A DNA stretch of 64,000 bases from DASYTH01 sp035762905. GTDB lineage: Bacteria; Actinomycetota; Actinomycetes; Mycobacteriales; Pseudonocardiaceae. Shown piece after piece: positions 25,283 to 34,375 of the stretch. Under the pieces are notes generated by a model that ran no database searches, was not told where the DNA came from, and saw nothing but the letters and a program-made list of their open reading frames with translations. Numbering within the stretch: the stretch's first letter is position 1; every line of letters starts with the position of its first letter. The stretch lies in the NCBI RefSeq assembly GCF_035762905.1, contig NZ_DASUCC010000034.1, positions 62,001 through 126,000 on the forward strand. The letters are read 5' to 3'. Made by a program: the position numbers and the translations under genes.

Positions 25283-27280
25283 TTACGTATGGCGTGCGGA
25301 CGGTTTGATCACGCTCAGGATGTGCGCCACCGCGTGGTGCGGGTCGAGCCGCACGTAGTTGGCCTGGCCCCACTCCCAGGTCTCGCCGCTGACCTCGTCG
25401 CGCACGGTGAACCGGTCCGACCAGTCGATCCCGAGCGCGGGCAGGTCCAGCCACAGGGTGCCGTCCTGCGGGTGCTGCGAGTCCAGCGTGACCACCACGA
25501 TCACGGTGTCGCCGGAGCCCGGGTCCACCTTCGAGTAGGCGATCATCGCGTGGTTCTGGATGTCGTGGAACCGCAGCGTGCGCAGCTGCTGCAGGGCCGG
25601 ATGCGCGCGCCGGACCGAGTTCAGCCGGGTGATCCACGGCTCGAGCGAGCGCCCGTCGGCGAGCGCCCCGGCGAAGTCCCGCGGCCGCAGCTGATACTTC
25701 TCCGAGTCCAGGTACTCCTCGCTGCCCTCGCGCACCGCCTGGTGCTCGAACAGTTCGTAGCCGGAGTACACACCCCAGCTCGGGGCCAGCGTCGCGGCCA
25801 GCGCCGCCCGTAACGCGAACATCGCCGGGCCGCCGTACTGCAGCGACGCGTGCAGGATGTCCGGGGTGTTCACGAACAGGTTGGGCCGCGCCTCGTGGGC
25901 GTGCTCGACCAGCTCCATCCCGAACTCGATCAGCTCCTGCTTGTGCGTGCGCCAGGTGAAGTACGTGTAGGACTGGGTGAACCCCAGCCGGGCAAGGCCG
26001 TAGAGCCGAGCCGGCCGGGTGAACGCCTCGGACAGGAACAGCACGTCCGGCTCGACCGCCTTGACCTTGCCGATCAGCCAGTGCCAGAAGTCCGGCGGCT
26101 TGGTGTGCGGGTTGTCCACCCGGAACACCCGGACCCCCTGCGCCACCCAGTGCAGCACCACCCGCAGCATCTCGGCGTAGGCGCCCTCGGGGTCGTTGTC
26201 GAAGTTCAGCGGGTAGATGTCCTGGTACTTCTTGGGCGGGTTCTCCGCGTAGGCGATCGTCCCGTCCGGCCGGGTGGTGAACCACTCCGGGTGCGCCCGC
26301 ACCCACGGATGGTCCGGCGCGCACTGCAGCGCGAAGTCCAGCGCCACCTCCATGCCCAGCTTGCGGGTCCGCGCCACGAACGCCCGGAAGTCGGCCAGCG
26401 TGCCCAGCTTGGGATGGATCGCGTCGTGCCCGCCCTCGGCCGCGCCGATCGCCCACGGCGAGCCGACGTCCTCCGGCACCGAGATCACGCTGTTGTTGGG
26501 GCCCTTGCGGTTGAACCGGCCGATCGGGTGGATCGGCGGCAGGTAGACGATGTCGAAGCCCATCCGGGCGATCCGGTCCAGCTCGTCCATGGCCGTGCGG
26601 AACGTGCCGTGCACCGGCTTGCCCGCCTCGTCCACCCCGCCGGTCGACCGGGGGAACAGCTCGTACCAGGAGCCGAACAGCGCCCGGGTCCGGTCCACCT
26701 GGATCTCGTACTCGTCACCCGCGGTGACCAGCTCGCGGATCGGCCGCTCGACCATCAGCCGGTGCACCGGCTCGGACATCGACTCGGCGATCCGGGCCGG
26801 CAGCGGGCGGCGGGTCTGGCGCAGCGACTCCGCCGCGGCCAGCAGCAGGCCGCGCTCCTCCTCGGCGTTGGGCGTGCCGGCCACCTCCTTGGCCGCGCGC
26901 TCCAGCAGCCGGGCCCCGGTTTCCAGGTCGTTGGCCAGTTCCTCGGGGCCCTGCGCCGCGGCGACCTTCACCTCGACCGTGTGCCGCCAGGTCGCCCACG
27001 GGTCGCTCCAGGCGTCCACTCGGAACGTCCAGGAACCCGGCGCGTCCGGGACGATCGTGGCCGTCCAGCGGTCCAGCCCGATGCCGTGCGGCACCATCCG
27101 GGTCCGCCGCTCCGACCCGTCGTTCGGGCCGCGCCAGGCGACCGTGGCGGCCACCGCGTCGTGTCCCTCGCGCCACACCGTCGCGAACACCGGAACGTGC
27201 TCGCCGACCACCGCCTTCGCGGGGTAACGGCCACAGCTGACCACGGGGACGACGTCGTCGATGCCCAGTCGGCCACTCAC
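25283..27280 (-). CDS. glgE: maltose-1-phosphate maltosyltransferase
   Basis: 665-residue GH13_3 enzyme that extends alpha-1,4 glucan by maltosyl units from maltose 1-phosphate. Seen: N-terminal beta-sandwich, PIHPIGRFNRKGPNNS, nucleophile Asp in FRVDNPHTKP near residue 388, acid/base Glu in LFLSEAFTRP near 415, and the late NSVRRAHPALQQL typical of GlgE. GTG 27280 has GGAGGG eight bases upstream. First gene of the reverse cluster and divergent from glgP, with a shared 116-base promoter region. Confidence 0.95.
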   Translation of the reverse strand: MSGRLGIDDVVPVVSCGRYPAKAVVGEHVPVFATVWREGHDAVAATVAWRGPNDGSERRTRMVPHGIGLDRWTATIVPDAPGSWTFRVDAWSDPWATWRHTVEVKVAAAQGPEELANDLETGARLLERAAKEVAGTPNAEEERGLLLAAAESLRQTRRPLPARIAESMSEPVHRLMVERPIRELVTAGDEYEIQVDRTRALFGSWYELFPRSTGGVDEAGKPVHGTFRTAMDELDRIARMGFDIVYLPPIHPIGRFNRKGPNNSVISVPEDVGSPWAIGAAEGGHDAIHPKLGTLADFRAFVARTRKLGMEVALDFALQCAPDHPWVRAHPEWFTTRPDGTIAYAENPPKKYQDIYPLNFDNDPEGAYAEMLRVVLHWVAQGVRVFRVDNPHTKPPDFWHWLIGKVKAVEPDVLFLSEAFTRPARLYGLARLGFTQSYTYFTWRTHKQELIEFGMELVEHAHEARPNLFVNTPDILHASLQYGGPAMFALRAALAATLAPSWGVYSGYELFEHQAVREGSEEYLDSEKYQLRPRDFAGALADGRSLEPWITRLNSVRRAHPALQQLRTLRFHDIQNHAMIAYSKVDPGSGDTVIVVVTLDSQHPQDGTLWLDLPALGIDWSDRFTVRDEVSGETWEWGQANYVRLDPHHAVAHILSVIKPSARHT

Positions 27281-27383
27281 CGGCGGTGCCCTCCGTCCTC
27301 GTCGGCACTCTGCTACAAGTCTGCCCGGCCGGTGGGGTGCTTGCTCGATACAGGTCGTCGAATCCGGATCATCGTGGGTGCTC

Positions 27384-27389
27384 TAAGGT
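27384..27389 (+). promoter_or_regulatory. -10-like box of glgP
   Basis: TAAGGT, seven bases before ATG 27397; leaderless start inferred. Confidence 0.4.
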
Positions 27390-27396
27390 CGCCAGG

Positions 27397-29955
27397 ATGA
27401 GAGCAGTACGTCGTTTCACCGTGCGGGCCGGGTTGCCGGAACCGTTGGCCGAGCTCCGGACGCTGGCCACCAACCTGCGCTGGACCTGGCACCCGCCCAC
27501 CCAGGATCTGTTCGCCGCGGTCGACCCGCGGGCCTGGGAGCGGCTGGGCGACCCGCTGCGGCTGCTCGCCTCGGTTCCCGCCGAGCGGCTCGAGGCGCTG
27601 GCCGCCGACTCCGAGTTCCTGGCCAGAACCTCGGCGGTGTGCGACGACCTGCGCAGCTACCTGACCGAGCCGCGGTGGTACCAGCGGCGGGTCGGCGAGC
27701 TGCACGCGCAGGACCACGGTCCGGTGCGGATGCCCGACTCGATCGCGTACTTCTCCATGGAGTTCGGCGTCACCGAGGCGCTGCCGAACTACTCCGGTGG
27801 CCTCGGCGTGCTGGCCGGCGACCACCTCAAGGCCGCGTCCGACCTGGGGGTGCCGCTCATCGGCGTCGGGCTGCTCTACCGGTTGGGTTACTTCCGCCAG
27901 TCGCTGTCCCTGGACGGCTGGCAGGTCGAGCACTACCCGGTGATCGACCCGAACGCGTTGCCGCTCGAGCCGCTGGTCGAGCCGTCCGGCGCGCCGATCC
28001 TCGTGCACGTGTCCATGCCCGGCTCGCGGATCCTGCGGGCCCGGATCTGGAAGGCCAGCGTCGGCCGGGTTCCGTTGCTGCTGCTGGACTCCGACATCGA
28101 GGACAACGACGACGACCTGCGCGGCGTGACCGACCGACTCTACGGCGGCGACCAGGACCACCGGATCCGGCAGGAGATCCTGGCCGGGATCGGCGGCGTG
28201 CGGGCGGTGCGCACCTACTGCGAGCTGACCGGCCACGTGCAGCCGGAGGTGTTCCACACCAACGAGGGGCACGCCGGGTTCCTCGGCCTCGAGCGGGTGC
28301 GCGAGCTGGTCTCCGGCGAGGGGCTCGACTTCGACCAGGCGCTGTCCTCGGTGCGCGCCGGGACCGTGTTCACCACGCACACCCCGGTGCCGGCGGGCAT
28401 CGACCGGTTCCCGATCGACCTGGTGCAGCACTATTTCGGCGACGGCTCGCTGCTGCCCGGCATCGACGTGCACCGGGTGCTCGCGTTGGGCGCCGAGGAG
28501 AACGTCGGCATGTTCAACATGGCGCACATGGGACTGCGGCTGGCCCAGCGGGCCAACGGGGTGTCCCGGCTGCACGGTCAGGTCAGCCGGGAGATGTTCG
28601 GCAACCTGTGGCGCGGCTTCGACACCGAGGAGGTGCCGATCAGCTCGGTAACCAACGGCGTACACGGGCCGACCTGGGCGGCGCGCGAGATGACCAGCCT
28701 GCTCGGCGAATCGGAGCCGGGCGCGGAGATCGGGCCGGACGGGCTGCGGCCGGCGACCGACGCGCAGCTCTGGGAGCTGCGCTGCGGGCTGCGCGAGCGG
28801 CTGGTGCACGAGGTGCGCAGGCGGGTGCGGGCGGCCTGGCTGCAGCGCGGCGCGTCCGCGCTCGAGCTTGGCTGGACCGAGACCGTGTTCGACCCGGACG
28901 TGCTCACCGTCGGCTTCGCCCGCCGGGTGCCCACGTACAAGCGGCTCACGCTGATGCTGCGCGATCCCGCCCGGCTCAAGGCGTTGCTGCTGCACCCGGA
29001 GCGGCCGATGCAGCTGGTGGTGGCCGGCAAGTCGCACCCGGCCGACGACGGCGGCAAGGCGCTGATCCAGCAGATCGTGCGGTTCGCGGACGATCCCGAG
29101 GTGCGCCACCGGATCGTGTTCCTGCCGGACTACGACATGTCGATGGCCCGGTACCTGTACTGGGGTTGCGACGTGTGGTTGAACAACCCGTTGCGGCCGC
29201 TGGAGGCGTGCGGCACCTCGGGGATGAAGTCGGCGTTGAACGGCGGCCTGAACCTGTCCATTCGGGACGGTTGGTGGGACGAGCTTTCCGACGGCACCAA
29301 CGGTTGGGCGATCCCGACCGCGGACGGCGTGAGCGATCCGGTGCGGCGCGACGACCTGGAGGCGGCCGCGCTCTACGAGCTGATCGGCGCGCAGGTGGCG
29401 CCGTTGTTCTACGAGCGCGGCGACGACGGCGTGCCGGCCAGGTGGCTGGCCCGGGTGCGGCACACGCTGGCCTCGCTCGGGCCGCGGCTGCAGGCGTCCC
29501 GGATGGTGCGGGAGTACGTGGAGTCGCACTACACCCCGGCGGCCACCGCGGTCGGCCGGGCCACCTCGGACGGCTACAAGCTCGCGCGCGACCTGGCCGC
29601 GTACCGGGCGCGGTTGGCCGGGGCCTGGCCGCACATCCGGATCACCGACACCGAGCTGAGCATCGACGACGGCGGCGCGCCGGTGGTGGGGCAGCGGATC
29701 CGGGTGTACGCCAGGGTCGACCTGGCCGGCCTGGACCCGGCCGACGTCGAGGTGCAGGCCGTGGTGGGCCGGGTCGGTGACACCGACGAGCTGATCGACG
29801 TGGTGACCGCGACCATGAGCCCGGAGCCGGACGGCCGTTACGCCGGTGAGCTCGCGCTCCCGCACACCGGCTCGATCGGCGTCACCGCGCGCGTGCTGCC
29901 CCGGCACGAACTGCTCGCCACCCCGGCCGAGCTGAGCCGCGTGGTGCTCGCCTGA
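27397..29955 (+). CDS. glgP: alpha-glucan phosphorylase, GT35
   Basis: 852 residues; releases glucose 1-phosphate from alpha-1,4 glucan, PLP dependent. Seen: family-specific N-terminal LATNLRWTWHPPTQ (DUF3417), AYFSMEFGVTEALPNYSGGLG, and the PLP and phosphate region ACGTSGMKSALNGGLN near residue 607. ATG 27397 with TAAGGT seven bases upstream. Divergent from glgE, which places synthesis and breakdown around one regulatory region. Stop is 10 bases from the convergent next gene. Confidence 0.94.
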   Translation: MRAVRRFTVRAGLPEPLAELRTLATNLRWTWHPPTQDLFAAVDPRAWERLGDPLRLLASVPAERLEALAADSEFLARTSAVCDDLRSYLTEPRWYQRRVGELHAQDHGPVRMPDSIAYFSMEFGVTEALPNYSGGLGVLAGDHLKAASDLGVPLIGVGLLYRLGYFRQSLSLDGWQVEHYPVIDPNALPLEPLVEPSGAPILVHVSMPGSRILRARIWKASVGRVPLLLLDSDIEDNDDDLRGVTDRLYGGDQDHRIRQEILAGIGGVRAVRTYCELTGHVQPEVFHTNEGHAGFLGLERVRELVSGEGLDFDQALSSVRAGTVFTTHTPVPAGIDRFPIDLVQHYFGDGSLLPGIDVHRVLALGAEENVGMFNMAHMGLRLAQRANGVSRLHGQVSREMFGNLWRGFDTEEVPISSVTNGVHGPTWAAREMTSLLGESEPGAEIGPDGLRPATDAQLWELRCGLRERLVHEVRRRVRAAWLQRGASALELGWTETVFDPDVLTVGFARRVPTYKRLTLMLRDPARLKALLLHPERPMQLVVAGKSHPADDGGKALIQQIVRFADDPEVRHRIVFLPDYDMSMARYLYWGCDVWLNNPLRPLEACGTSGMKSALNGGLNLSIRDGWWDELSDGTNGWAIPTADGVSDPVRRDDLEAAALYELIGAQVAPLFYERGDDGVPARWLARVRHTLASLGPRLQASRMVREYVESHYTPAATAVGRATSDGYKLARDLAAYRARLAGAWPHIRITDTELSIDDGGAPVVGQRIRVYARVDLAGLDPADVEVQAVVGRVGDTDELIDVVTATMSPEPDGRYAGELALPHTGSIGVTARVLPRHELLATPAELSRVVLA

Positions 29956-29965
29956 GGCGTCCCGC

Positions 29966-31108
29966 TCAGCACACCTCGAGGCGGCTGCGGGTGCTGGCCA
30001 CCCGGGGCCACCAGGGGACCAGCTTCTCGGCCTCGCCGATGATGGCGCGGGCGGCGCGGTTGTCACCGGCGGCCATGTGCGCACGGGCCAGGGTGGCCAG
30101 GTCGTCGGCGCGGCCGAGCACGTCGTCGCCGGCGCCCGCGGCCAGGCGGGCGAGGGAGATCGCCCGGTCGAGGTTGCCGCGCAGCAGGGCGAGCAGGGCC
30201 CGGCAGCCGTTGAGCTTGTGGCTGGGGTAGCCGAGGGTCTCGGCGTTGGACAGCGCCGTCGATGCGGTGGACAGGCCCAGCTCCGAGTCGAGCTGGCCGG
30301 CCTCCACGGTGGTGCAGGCCAGTCCGGCGAGCGCGGCGAACGACACCGCGGCCTCGTGCGGCTCCTGGTCGAGCTGGGAGGCGAGCTTCACCGCAAGCAC
30401 CATCGCCTCGACGTAGCGGCCCTGCGCCTCGAGCACCACGATCCGGGCGGCGATCGCGGTGCGCAGGTCGGGGTAGAGCTTGGCCAGCCGCAGCGCCATC
30501 CGCTCGGCGGTGACCAGATCGCCGTTGCGCGCGGCGTCCACGGCCTGGCCGGTCAGCGGCGCCGCCTCCAGCTGGCGCACCTCCCGGCCGGAGAGCTTGT
30601 GCAGCCGGAACAGCAGCCACCCGGTCGAGGTCGAGCTGGCCGTCTTGCGCGGCACCAGCGCGTACGCCACCACGAGGCAGCTGGTGATCGCCACCCCGTG
30701 CGCGACCGCCTGGTCGGTCTGGACGGCCGAACCCACCGCGACGCCGGCCGCCACCGCCCCGCCGAGGGCCGAGCACAGGGCCGCGCCCCACATCCGCGGC
30801 CGCACCGGCGCCCGCCATGGTCCCACCGACACGGACAGCAGCAGCGGAACCGCGCGCAGCACCACCGGCCGCGCCGCGCTGCCCCACTCGAACAGCCGGG
30901 GCCCGAACCCGATCACCACCCGGTGCACCCGCACCCCGAGCAGCAGCGCGCCGGCCAGCATGCCGGCCTGCAGCCCGACCAGCCCGACCAGCACGCCGAG
31001 CACGGCGCCGGCCAACCCGAGGGCGATCCCCCGCGCCGACCACTCAACGGCCACGAGGGTAACCACCGTGACCAGTACGAGCGCCCGCGCAGGACTCAAC
31101 CACCCCAC
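29966..31108 (-). CDS. degenerate M50-like membrane protein with C-terminal TPR repeats
   Basis: 380 residues. Seen: about four hydrophobic segments in the first 160 residues. The stretch LLLGVRVHRVVIGFGPRLFEW matches the conserved region just after the zinc motif of site-2 (M50) proteases, but at the place where HExxH should stand the sequence reads LQAGM, so the protease site is lost. Residues after about 175 form TPR-like helices (AARNGDLVTAERMALRLAKLY, NLDRAISLARLAAGAGDD). Inferred: a membrane scaffold derived from an M50 protease. No symbol assigned. Confidence 0.6.
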   Translation of the reverse strand: MGWLSPARALVLVTVVTLVAVEWSARGIALGLAGAVLGVLVGLVGLQAGMLAGALLLGVRVHRVVIGFGPRLFEWGSAARPVVLRAVPLLLSVSVGPWRAPVRPRMWGAALCSALGGAVAAGVAVGSAVQTDQAVAHGVAITSCLVVAYALVPRKTASSTSTGWLLFRLHKLSGREVRQLEAAPLTGQAVDAARNGDLVTAERMALRLAKLYPDLRTAIAARIVVLEAQGRYVEAMVLAVKLASQLDQEPHEAAVSFAALAGLACTTVEAGQLDSELGLSTASTALSNAETLGYPSHKLNGCRALLALLRGNLDRAISLARLAAGAGDDVLGRADDLATLARAHMAAGDNRAARAIIGEAEKLVPWWPRVASTRSRLEVC

Positions 31109-31199
31109 GATCTACAGACGCTACGCCGTCGCGTCGGCCGGCCCCATGACCCACCGCGCGACCAAAAGGGCAACGGCACTCCAGTTACCCCCAGGTGTG

Positions 31200-32207
31200 C
31201 TACCTACCGTGCCGCCGGTTGCCGGCCGCCGGCTCGGCCGGCCGCGACTCGGAGCCGGCCGGGAACCGGCCGCGGGCGGCGGCGACGGCCTGCTGGGCTT
31301 CCTCGGCGACCAGGTCGGCGTTGATCTGGGCGGCGGCGGTGGCGCCGGCCGCCGCGGCGGTACCGACCTGGGCGGACAGATCGGTGACGTTGCCGGCGAC
31401 CCAGACCCCGGGGACGCCGGTTCGGCCGGTGGCGTCGGCCGGAATGTGCTCGCCCATCCCGGACGGGTGCTCCTCGGCCCGCAGGCCCAGCGCCGCCAGC
31501 GGGCCGGTGCGCGCGGTCATCCGGGTGGCGACGACGAGCACCCCGCGGGCGACCACGGTGCCGTCGCGCAGCCGCACGCCGGTGATCCGGTCCCCGGCGA
31601 CGTCCACCGCCGCCACCTCGCCGTCCACCACGCGGATGCCGCGGGCGGCGAGCTGTTCGGCCTCGTCCGGGGTCGGCGGCCGGGTGTGCGAGAAGTACAC
31701 GACGTCGGCGCTCAGCTGCCGGAACAGCAGCGTCTGATGCATCGCCATCGGCCCGGTGGCCAGCACGCCGATGGGCTGGTCGCGCACCTCCCAGCCGTGG
31801 CAGTACGGGCAGTGCACCACGTCCCGGCCCCACCGCTCGCGCAGCCCCGGGATGTCGGGTAGCCGGTCGGTCAGCCCGGTGGCGACCAGCAGCCGGCGGG
31901 CCAGAACCGTCCGGTCGTCGGCCAGGGTCACCGCGAACCGGCCGGCGGCGCGGTCCACGGTGCGCACCTCGCCGGTCGCCAGTTGCCCACCGTACGACCG
32001 GACCTCCGCCCGGCCGCGGGCCAGCAACTCGGCCGGCGGTGTGCCGTCTCGGCCGAGCAGCCCGTGCACCGCGCCGGCCGGCGCGTTGCGCGGGTCGGCG
32101 GCGTCGATCACCAGCACCGACCGGCGCGACCGGGCCAGCATGAGTGCCCCGGACAACCCCGCGGCGCCGCCGCCGATCACCACCACGTCGTAGTCCTGTT
32201 CGGTCAT
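31200..32207 (-). CDS. thioredoxin-reductase-like FAD/NAD(P)-dependent oxidoreductase
   Basis: 335 residues. Seen: FAD-binding VVVIGGGAAGLSGAL at the N-terminus, redox pair CPYC in HCPYCHGWEV near residue 133, and the C-terminal FAD motif GVWVAGNVTD. Differs from true TrxB (CATC) and matches the small HcpT-like enzymes often paired with a cupin regulator. ATG 32207 has GGAGG eight bases upstream. Divergent from the regulator at 32292 with three shared half-sites between them. Natural substrate unknown. Confidence 0.88.
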   Translation of the reverse strand: MTEQDYDVVVIGGGAAGLSGALMLARSRRSVLVIDAADPRNAPAGAVHGLLGRDGTPPAELLARGRAEVRSYGGQLATGEVRTVDRAAGRFAVTLADDRTVLARRLLVATGLTDRLPDIPGLRERWGRDVVHCPYCHGWEVRDQPIGVLATGPMAMHQTLLFRQLSADVVYFSHTRPPTPDEAEQLAARGIRVVDGEVAAVDVAGDRITGVRLRDGTVVARGVLVVATRMTARTGPLAALGLRAEEHPSGMGEHIPADATGRTGVPGVWVAGNVTDLSAQVGTAAAAGATAAAQINADLVAEEAQQAVAAARGRFPAGSESRPAEPAAGNRRHGR

Positions 32208-32255
32208 CGTGACCACCTCCTTGGCCGCCGACCATGCCCCGGAGCCGGCCGGTTT

Positions 32256-32281
32256 GGCAAACTAAGTTGCCGATATGGCAA
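32256..32281. promoter_or_regulatory. operator region between divergent oxidoreductase and regulator genes
   Basis: Three half-sites: GGCAA (32256-32260), TTGCC (32267-32271) and GGCAA (32277-32281). The last two form the inverted repeat TTGCC-GATAT-GGCAA. TGGCAAACT occurs twice as a direct repeat. Likely binding site of the adjacent XRE-cupin regulator. Confidence 0.6.
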
Positions 32282-32291
32282 ACTCGGCCGG

Positions 32292-32876
32292 GTGGACGAC
32301 GACCTCGACGGCGCACTCGACGCGGTGGGCCCCCGGCTGCGCGCGCTGCGCCGGCAGCGCGAGGCCACCCTGGCCGAACTCGCCGCGGCCACCGGCATCT
32401 CGGTGAGCACGCTGTCCCGGCTGGAGTCCGGCGCCCGCCGGCCGACCCTCGAACTGCTGCTCCCGTTGGCCCGGGCGCACGGCGTCACCCTCGACGAACT
32501 GGTCGACGCCCCGCCCACCGGCGACCCGCGGGTGCACCTGCGCCCGGTCACCCGACACGGCATGATCATGATCCCGCTCACCCGCCGGGCCGGCGGAATC
32601 CAGGCCTACAAGCTCGTGCTGCCCGCCAGCACCCACCGCCGGGAACCCGAACCCCAGACCCACGAAGGCTACGAGTGGCTCTACGTCCTCAATGGACGAC
32701 TGCGATTCATCCTCGGCGAGCACGACCTGATCCTCACCCCCGGCGAAGCCGCCGAGTTCGACACCCGAACCCCGCACTGGTTCGGCGCCGCCGACCCCCA
32801 CCCCGTCGAGTTCCTCAGTCTCTTCGGCAAACAAGGCGAACGCGCCCACCTCCGCGCCCGTCCCGCCGGCCGGTGA
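32292..32876 (+). CDS. XRE-cupin transcriptional regulator
   Basis: 194 residues. Seen: N-terminal helix-turn-helix (LRALRRQREATLAELAAATG, ISVSTLSRLESGARRPTLEL) and a C-terminal cupin (EGYEWLYVLNGRLRFILGE, TPGEAAEFDTRTPHWFG). Known architecture for sensors of small ligands or redox state. GTG 32292. Divergent from the FAD oxidoreductase; the half-sites at 32256-32281 overlap both promoters, so autorepression and control of the enzyme are likely. Confidence 0.9.
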   Translation: MDDDLDGALDAVGPRLRALRRQREATLAELAAATGISVSTLSRLESGARRPTLELLLPLARAHGVTLDELVDAPPTGDPRVHLRPVTRHGMIMIPLTRRAGGIQAYKLVLPASTHRREPEPQTHEGYEWLYVLNGRLRFILGEHDLILTPGEAAEFDTRTPHWFGAADPHPVEFLSLFGKQGERAHLRARPAGR

Positions 32877-32926
32877 TCCTGGCCGCACCTGGTTTCGGCC
32901 GGCTCGGCGGACGAGTCCGGCGCGCG

Positions 32927-32932
32927 TAGGGT
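32927..32932 (+). promoter_or_regulatory. -10 box of the VOC gene
   Basis: TAGGGT, six bases before GTG 32939; no ribosome site. Confidence 0.45.
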
Positions 32933-32938
32933 CGCGGG

Positions 32939-33325
32939 GTGGCCTGCAGGATCACCGAGCTCGTCCTCGACTGTGCCGACCCGCAGCGGTTGGCGGATTT
33001 CTGGTGTGAAGTCCTCGGTTACGTCGAACTCGGTCGGGAGGGCGAGGATGTGGAGATCGGGCCGCCCGGGGTCGGCTTCGGCGGGCCGCAGCCCACGCTG
33101 GTGTTGAGCCGCAGCACCGAGCCCAAGCGCGGGAAGCTGCCGCTGCACATCGACGTGAACCCGACCGACCGCGATCAGGACGCGGAACTGGAGCGGCTGC
33201 TCGCCGCCGGTGCGCGCAGGGCCGACATCGGCCAGACCGGCGACGAGTCGTGGCACGTGTTGGTCGACCCGGAGGGGAACGAGTTCTGTCTGCTCCGGCG
33301 CCGGGTCGAGGCGGCGGCGAGCTGA
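32939..33325 (+). CDS. VOC/glyoxalase-like protein
   Basis: 128 residues forming one glyoxalase/bleomycin-resistance module. Seen: ITELVLDCADPQRLADFWCEVLGY opening, LPLHIDVNPTDRD in the middle and VLVDPEGNEFCLL at the end, as in actinobacterial VOC proteins of unknown substrate. Metal ligands are not clear. Leaderless GTG with TAGGGT six bases upstream. Confidence 0.85.
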   Translation: MACRITELVLDCADPQRLADFWCEVLGYVELGREGEDVEIGPPGVGFGGPQPTLVLSRSTEPKRGKLPLHIDVNPTDRDQDAELERLLAAGARRADIGQTGDESWHVLVDPEGNEFCLLRRRVEAAAS

Positions 33326-33338
33326 CCGGCGGCGCGCG

Positions 33339-34334
33339 TCAGCGGGTCAGATACCGGCCCATGGCCAGGCGGGACTCGGCGTTCTGCAGGGCCACGACGG
33401 AGATCGTGTGCAGCAGTGCGGGTTCGGGGTAGCCGGCGGCGCGCAGGGCTTGCAGGTCGGTGGGCGCCATCTGCCAGGGGGTGCGACTGAGCTTGCGGGC
33501 GAAGGTGTCCAGCAGGGTTTCCCGGTCGTCGCGTGGGGTGTGCCCGGTCAGTTCGTCGGCGCGGGCGCGGTCGCAGCATTCCTGCGCGGCGGCGGCCGCG
33601 AGCAGCCGGCGCTCGCGCCGGGTGAGCGGCTCGTCGGTGTCGAACAGATAGCCGCGCCAGCTCTGCCAGGCGTCGGCGACGGCCGGGTGGACCCGGAACT
33701 CGACGGGGACCACCGGCCAGGAGGTGCGGTCCGGCCGGGGCACCGGTTGCTGGTCCCGCCGGGGCGTGAACGCCGGCAGCGGTGAGGCGTAGTCGAACTC
33801 GATGCCCGAGGCGTCGGCCACCCGGGTCAGGTAGTTGAACATGGCCACCACGACCACGGCCGTCTCGACGTCCTCGGTGCCGAGTTCGGCCTGGGCCAAC
33901 TCGGCCGTGACCGCCCACGGCCGTGCGGTCAGGGTGGCGGCCAGCCGGGCAAGGGCGGCGTCCCGCTCCGGCAGCCGGTCGTCCTCGCCCTTGAGGACGG
34001 CCTCGGACAGCGCGGCATCGCCGCTGGCGGCACGCAGAAACTCTGCGTGAGCCGACGTTCAATAGAAGCACTGGTTGGTGCGTGAGGTGACGCTGCTGAC
34101 CAGCTCCCGGTCCGCCCAGCTCAACCCCGACCGGTGCAGCGACCCCGAGATCGCGAACGTCCGGCGCATCAGCTCCGCGTCCAGGCTGTGCGCCCGCACG
34201 ATCCCCGGCGCATCCTCGTGCGGCGGCCGGTAGACCTCGGGAATCGGCCTGGCCGCCATCGCCGCGTACACCTCGGCGAGCGCCCCCTCCGCCTCCCGCC
34301 GCGCGATGATTCGTAACCAGGCCATGGTCCGCAC
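33339..34334 (-). CDS. AhpD/carboxymuconolactone decarboxylase-like protein with in-frame UGA (possible selenoprotein)
   Basis: 331 codons in one frame, broken only by a TGA at 34059-34061. Seen: tandem AhpD-like domains; before the stop the text is SRTNQCFY, after it TSAHAEFLRAASGD, so the active site reads C-x-x-UGA-x-x-x-H where AhpD has CxxCxxxH. Nothing else in the frame is damaged. Seventeen bases after the UGA comes the loop of a perfect 8-bp hairpin. Either UGA is read as selenocysteine, or a recent point mutation (or sequencing error) split the gene into 91- and about 240-residue parts. GTG 34334 or ATG 34325 may start it. Confidence 0.7.
34031..34049 (-). promoter_or_regulatory. SECIS-like hairpin downstream of the in-frame UGA
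   Basis: On the coding strand CACGCAGA-GUU-UCUGCGUG, eight perfect pairs and a three-base loop beginning with G; a further GG/CC pairing below it is possible. The loop begins 17 bases after the UGA, within the 16-37 base range described for bacterial SECIS elements. Confidence 0.5.
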
Positions 34335-34375
34335 CGTAGATCACGCCGCTCCGGTCCGGCCAGAGTCCGGATCGA

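Noticed and set aside
27313..30084. Reverse ORF opposite glgP (923 codons)
   Set aside because: Shadow of glgP; the forward strand carries the catalytic motifs.
33339..33899. Downstream half of the AhpD-like gene as an independent gene starting near 33899
   Set aside because: No ribosome site before the TTG; the frame is continuous with the upstream domain except for one UGA, and the split falls inside an active-site motif.
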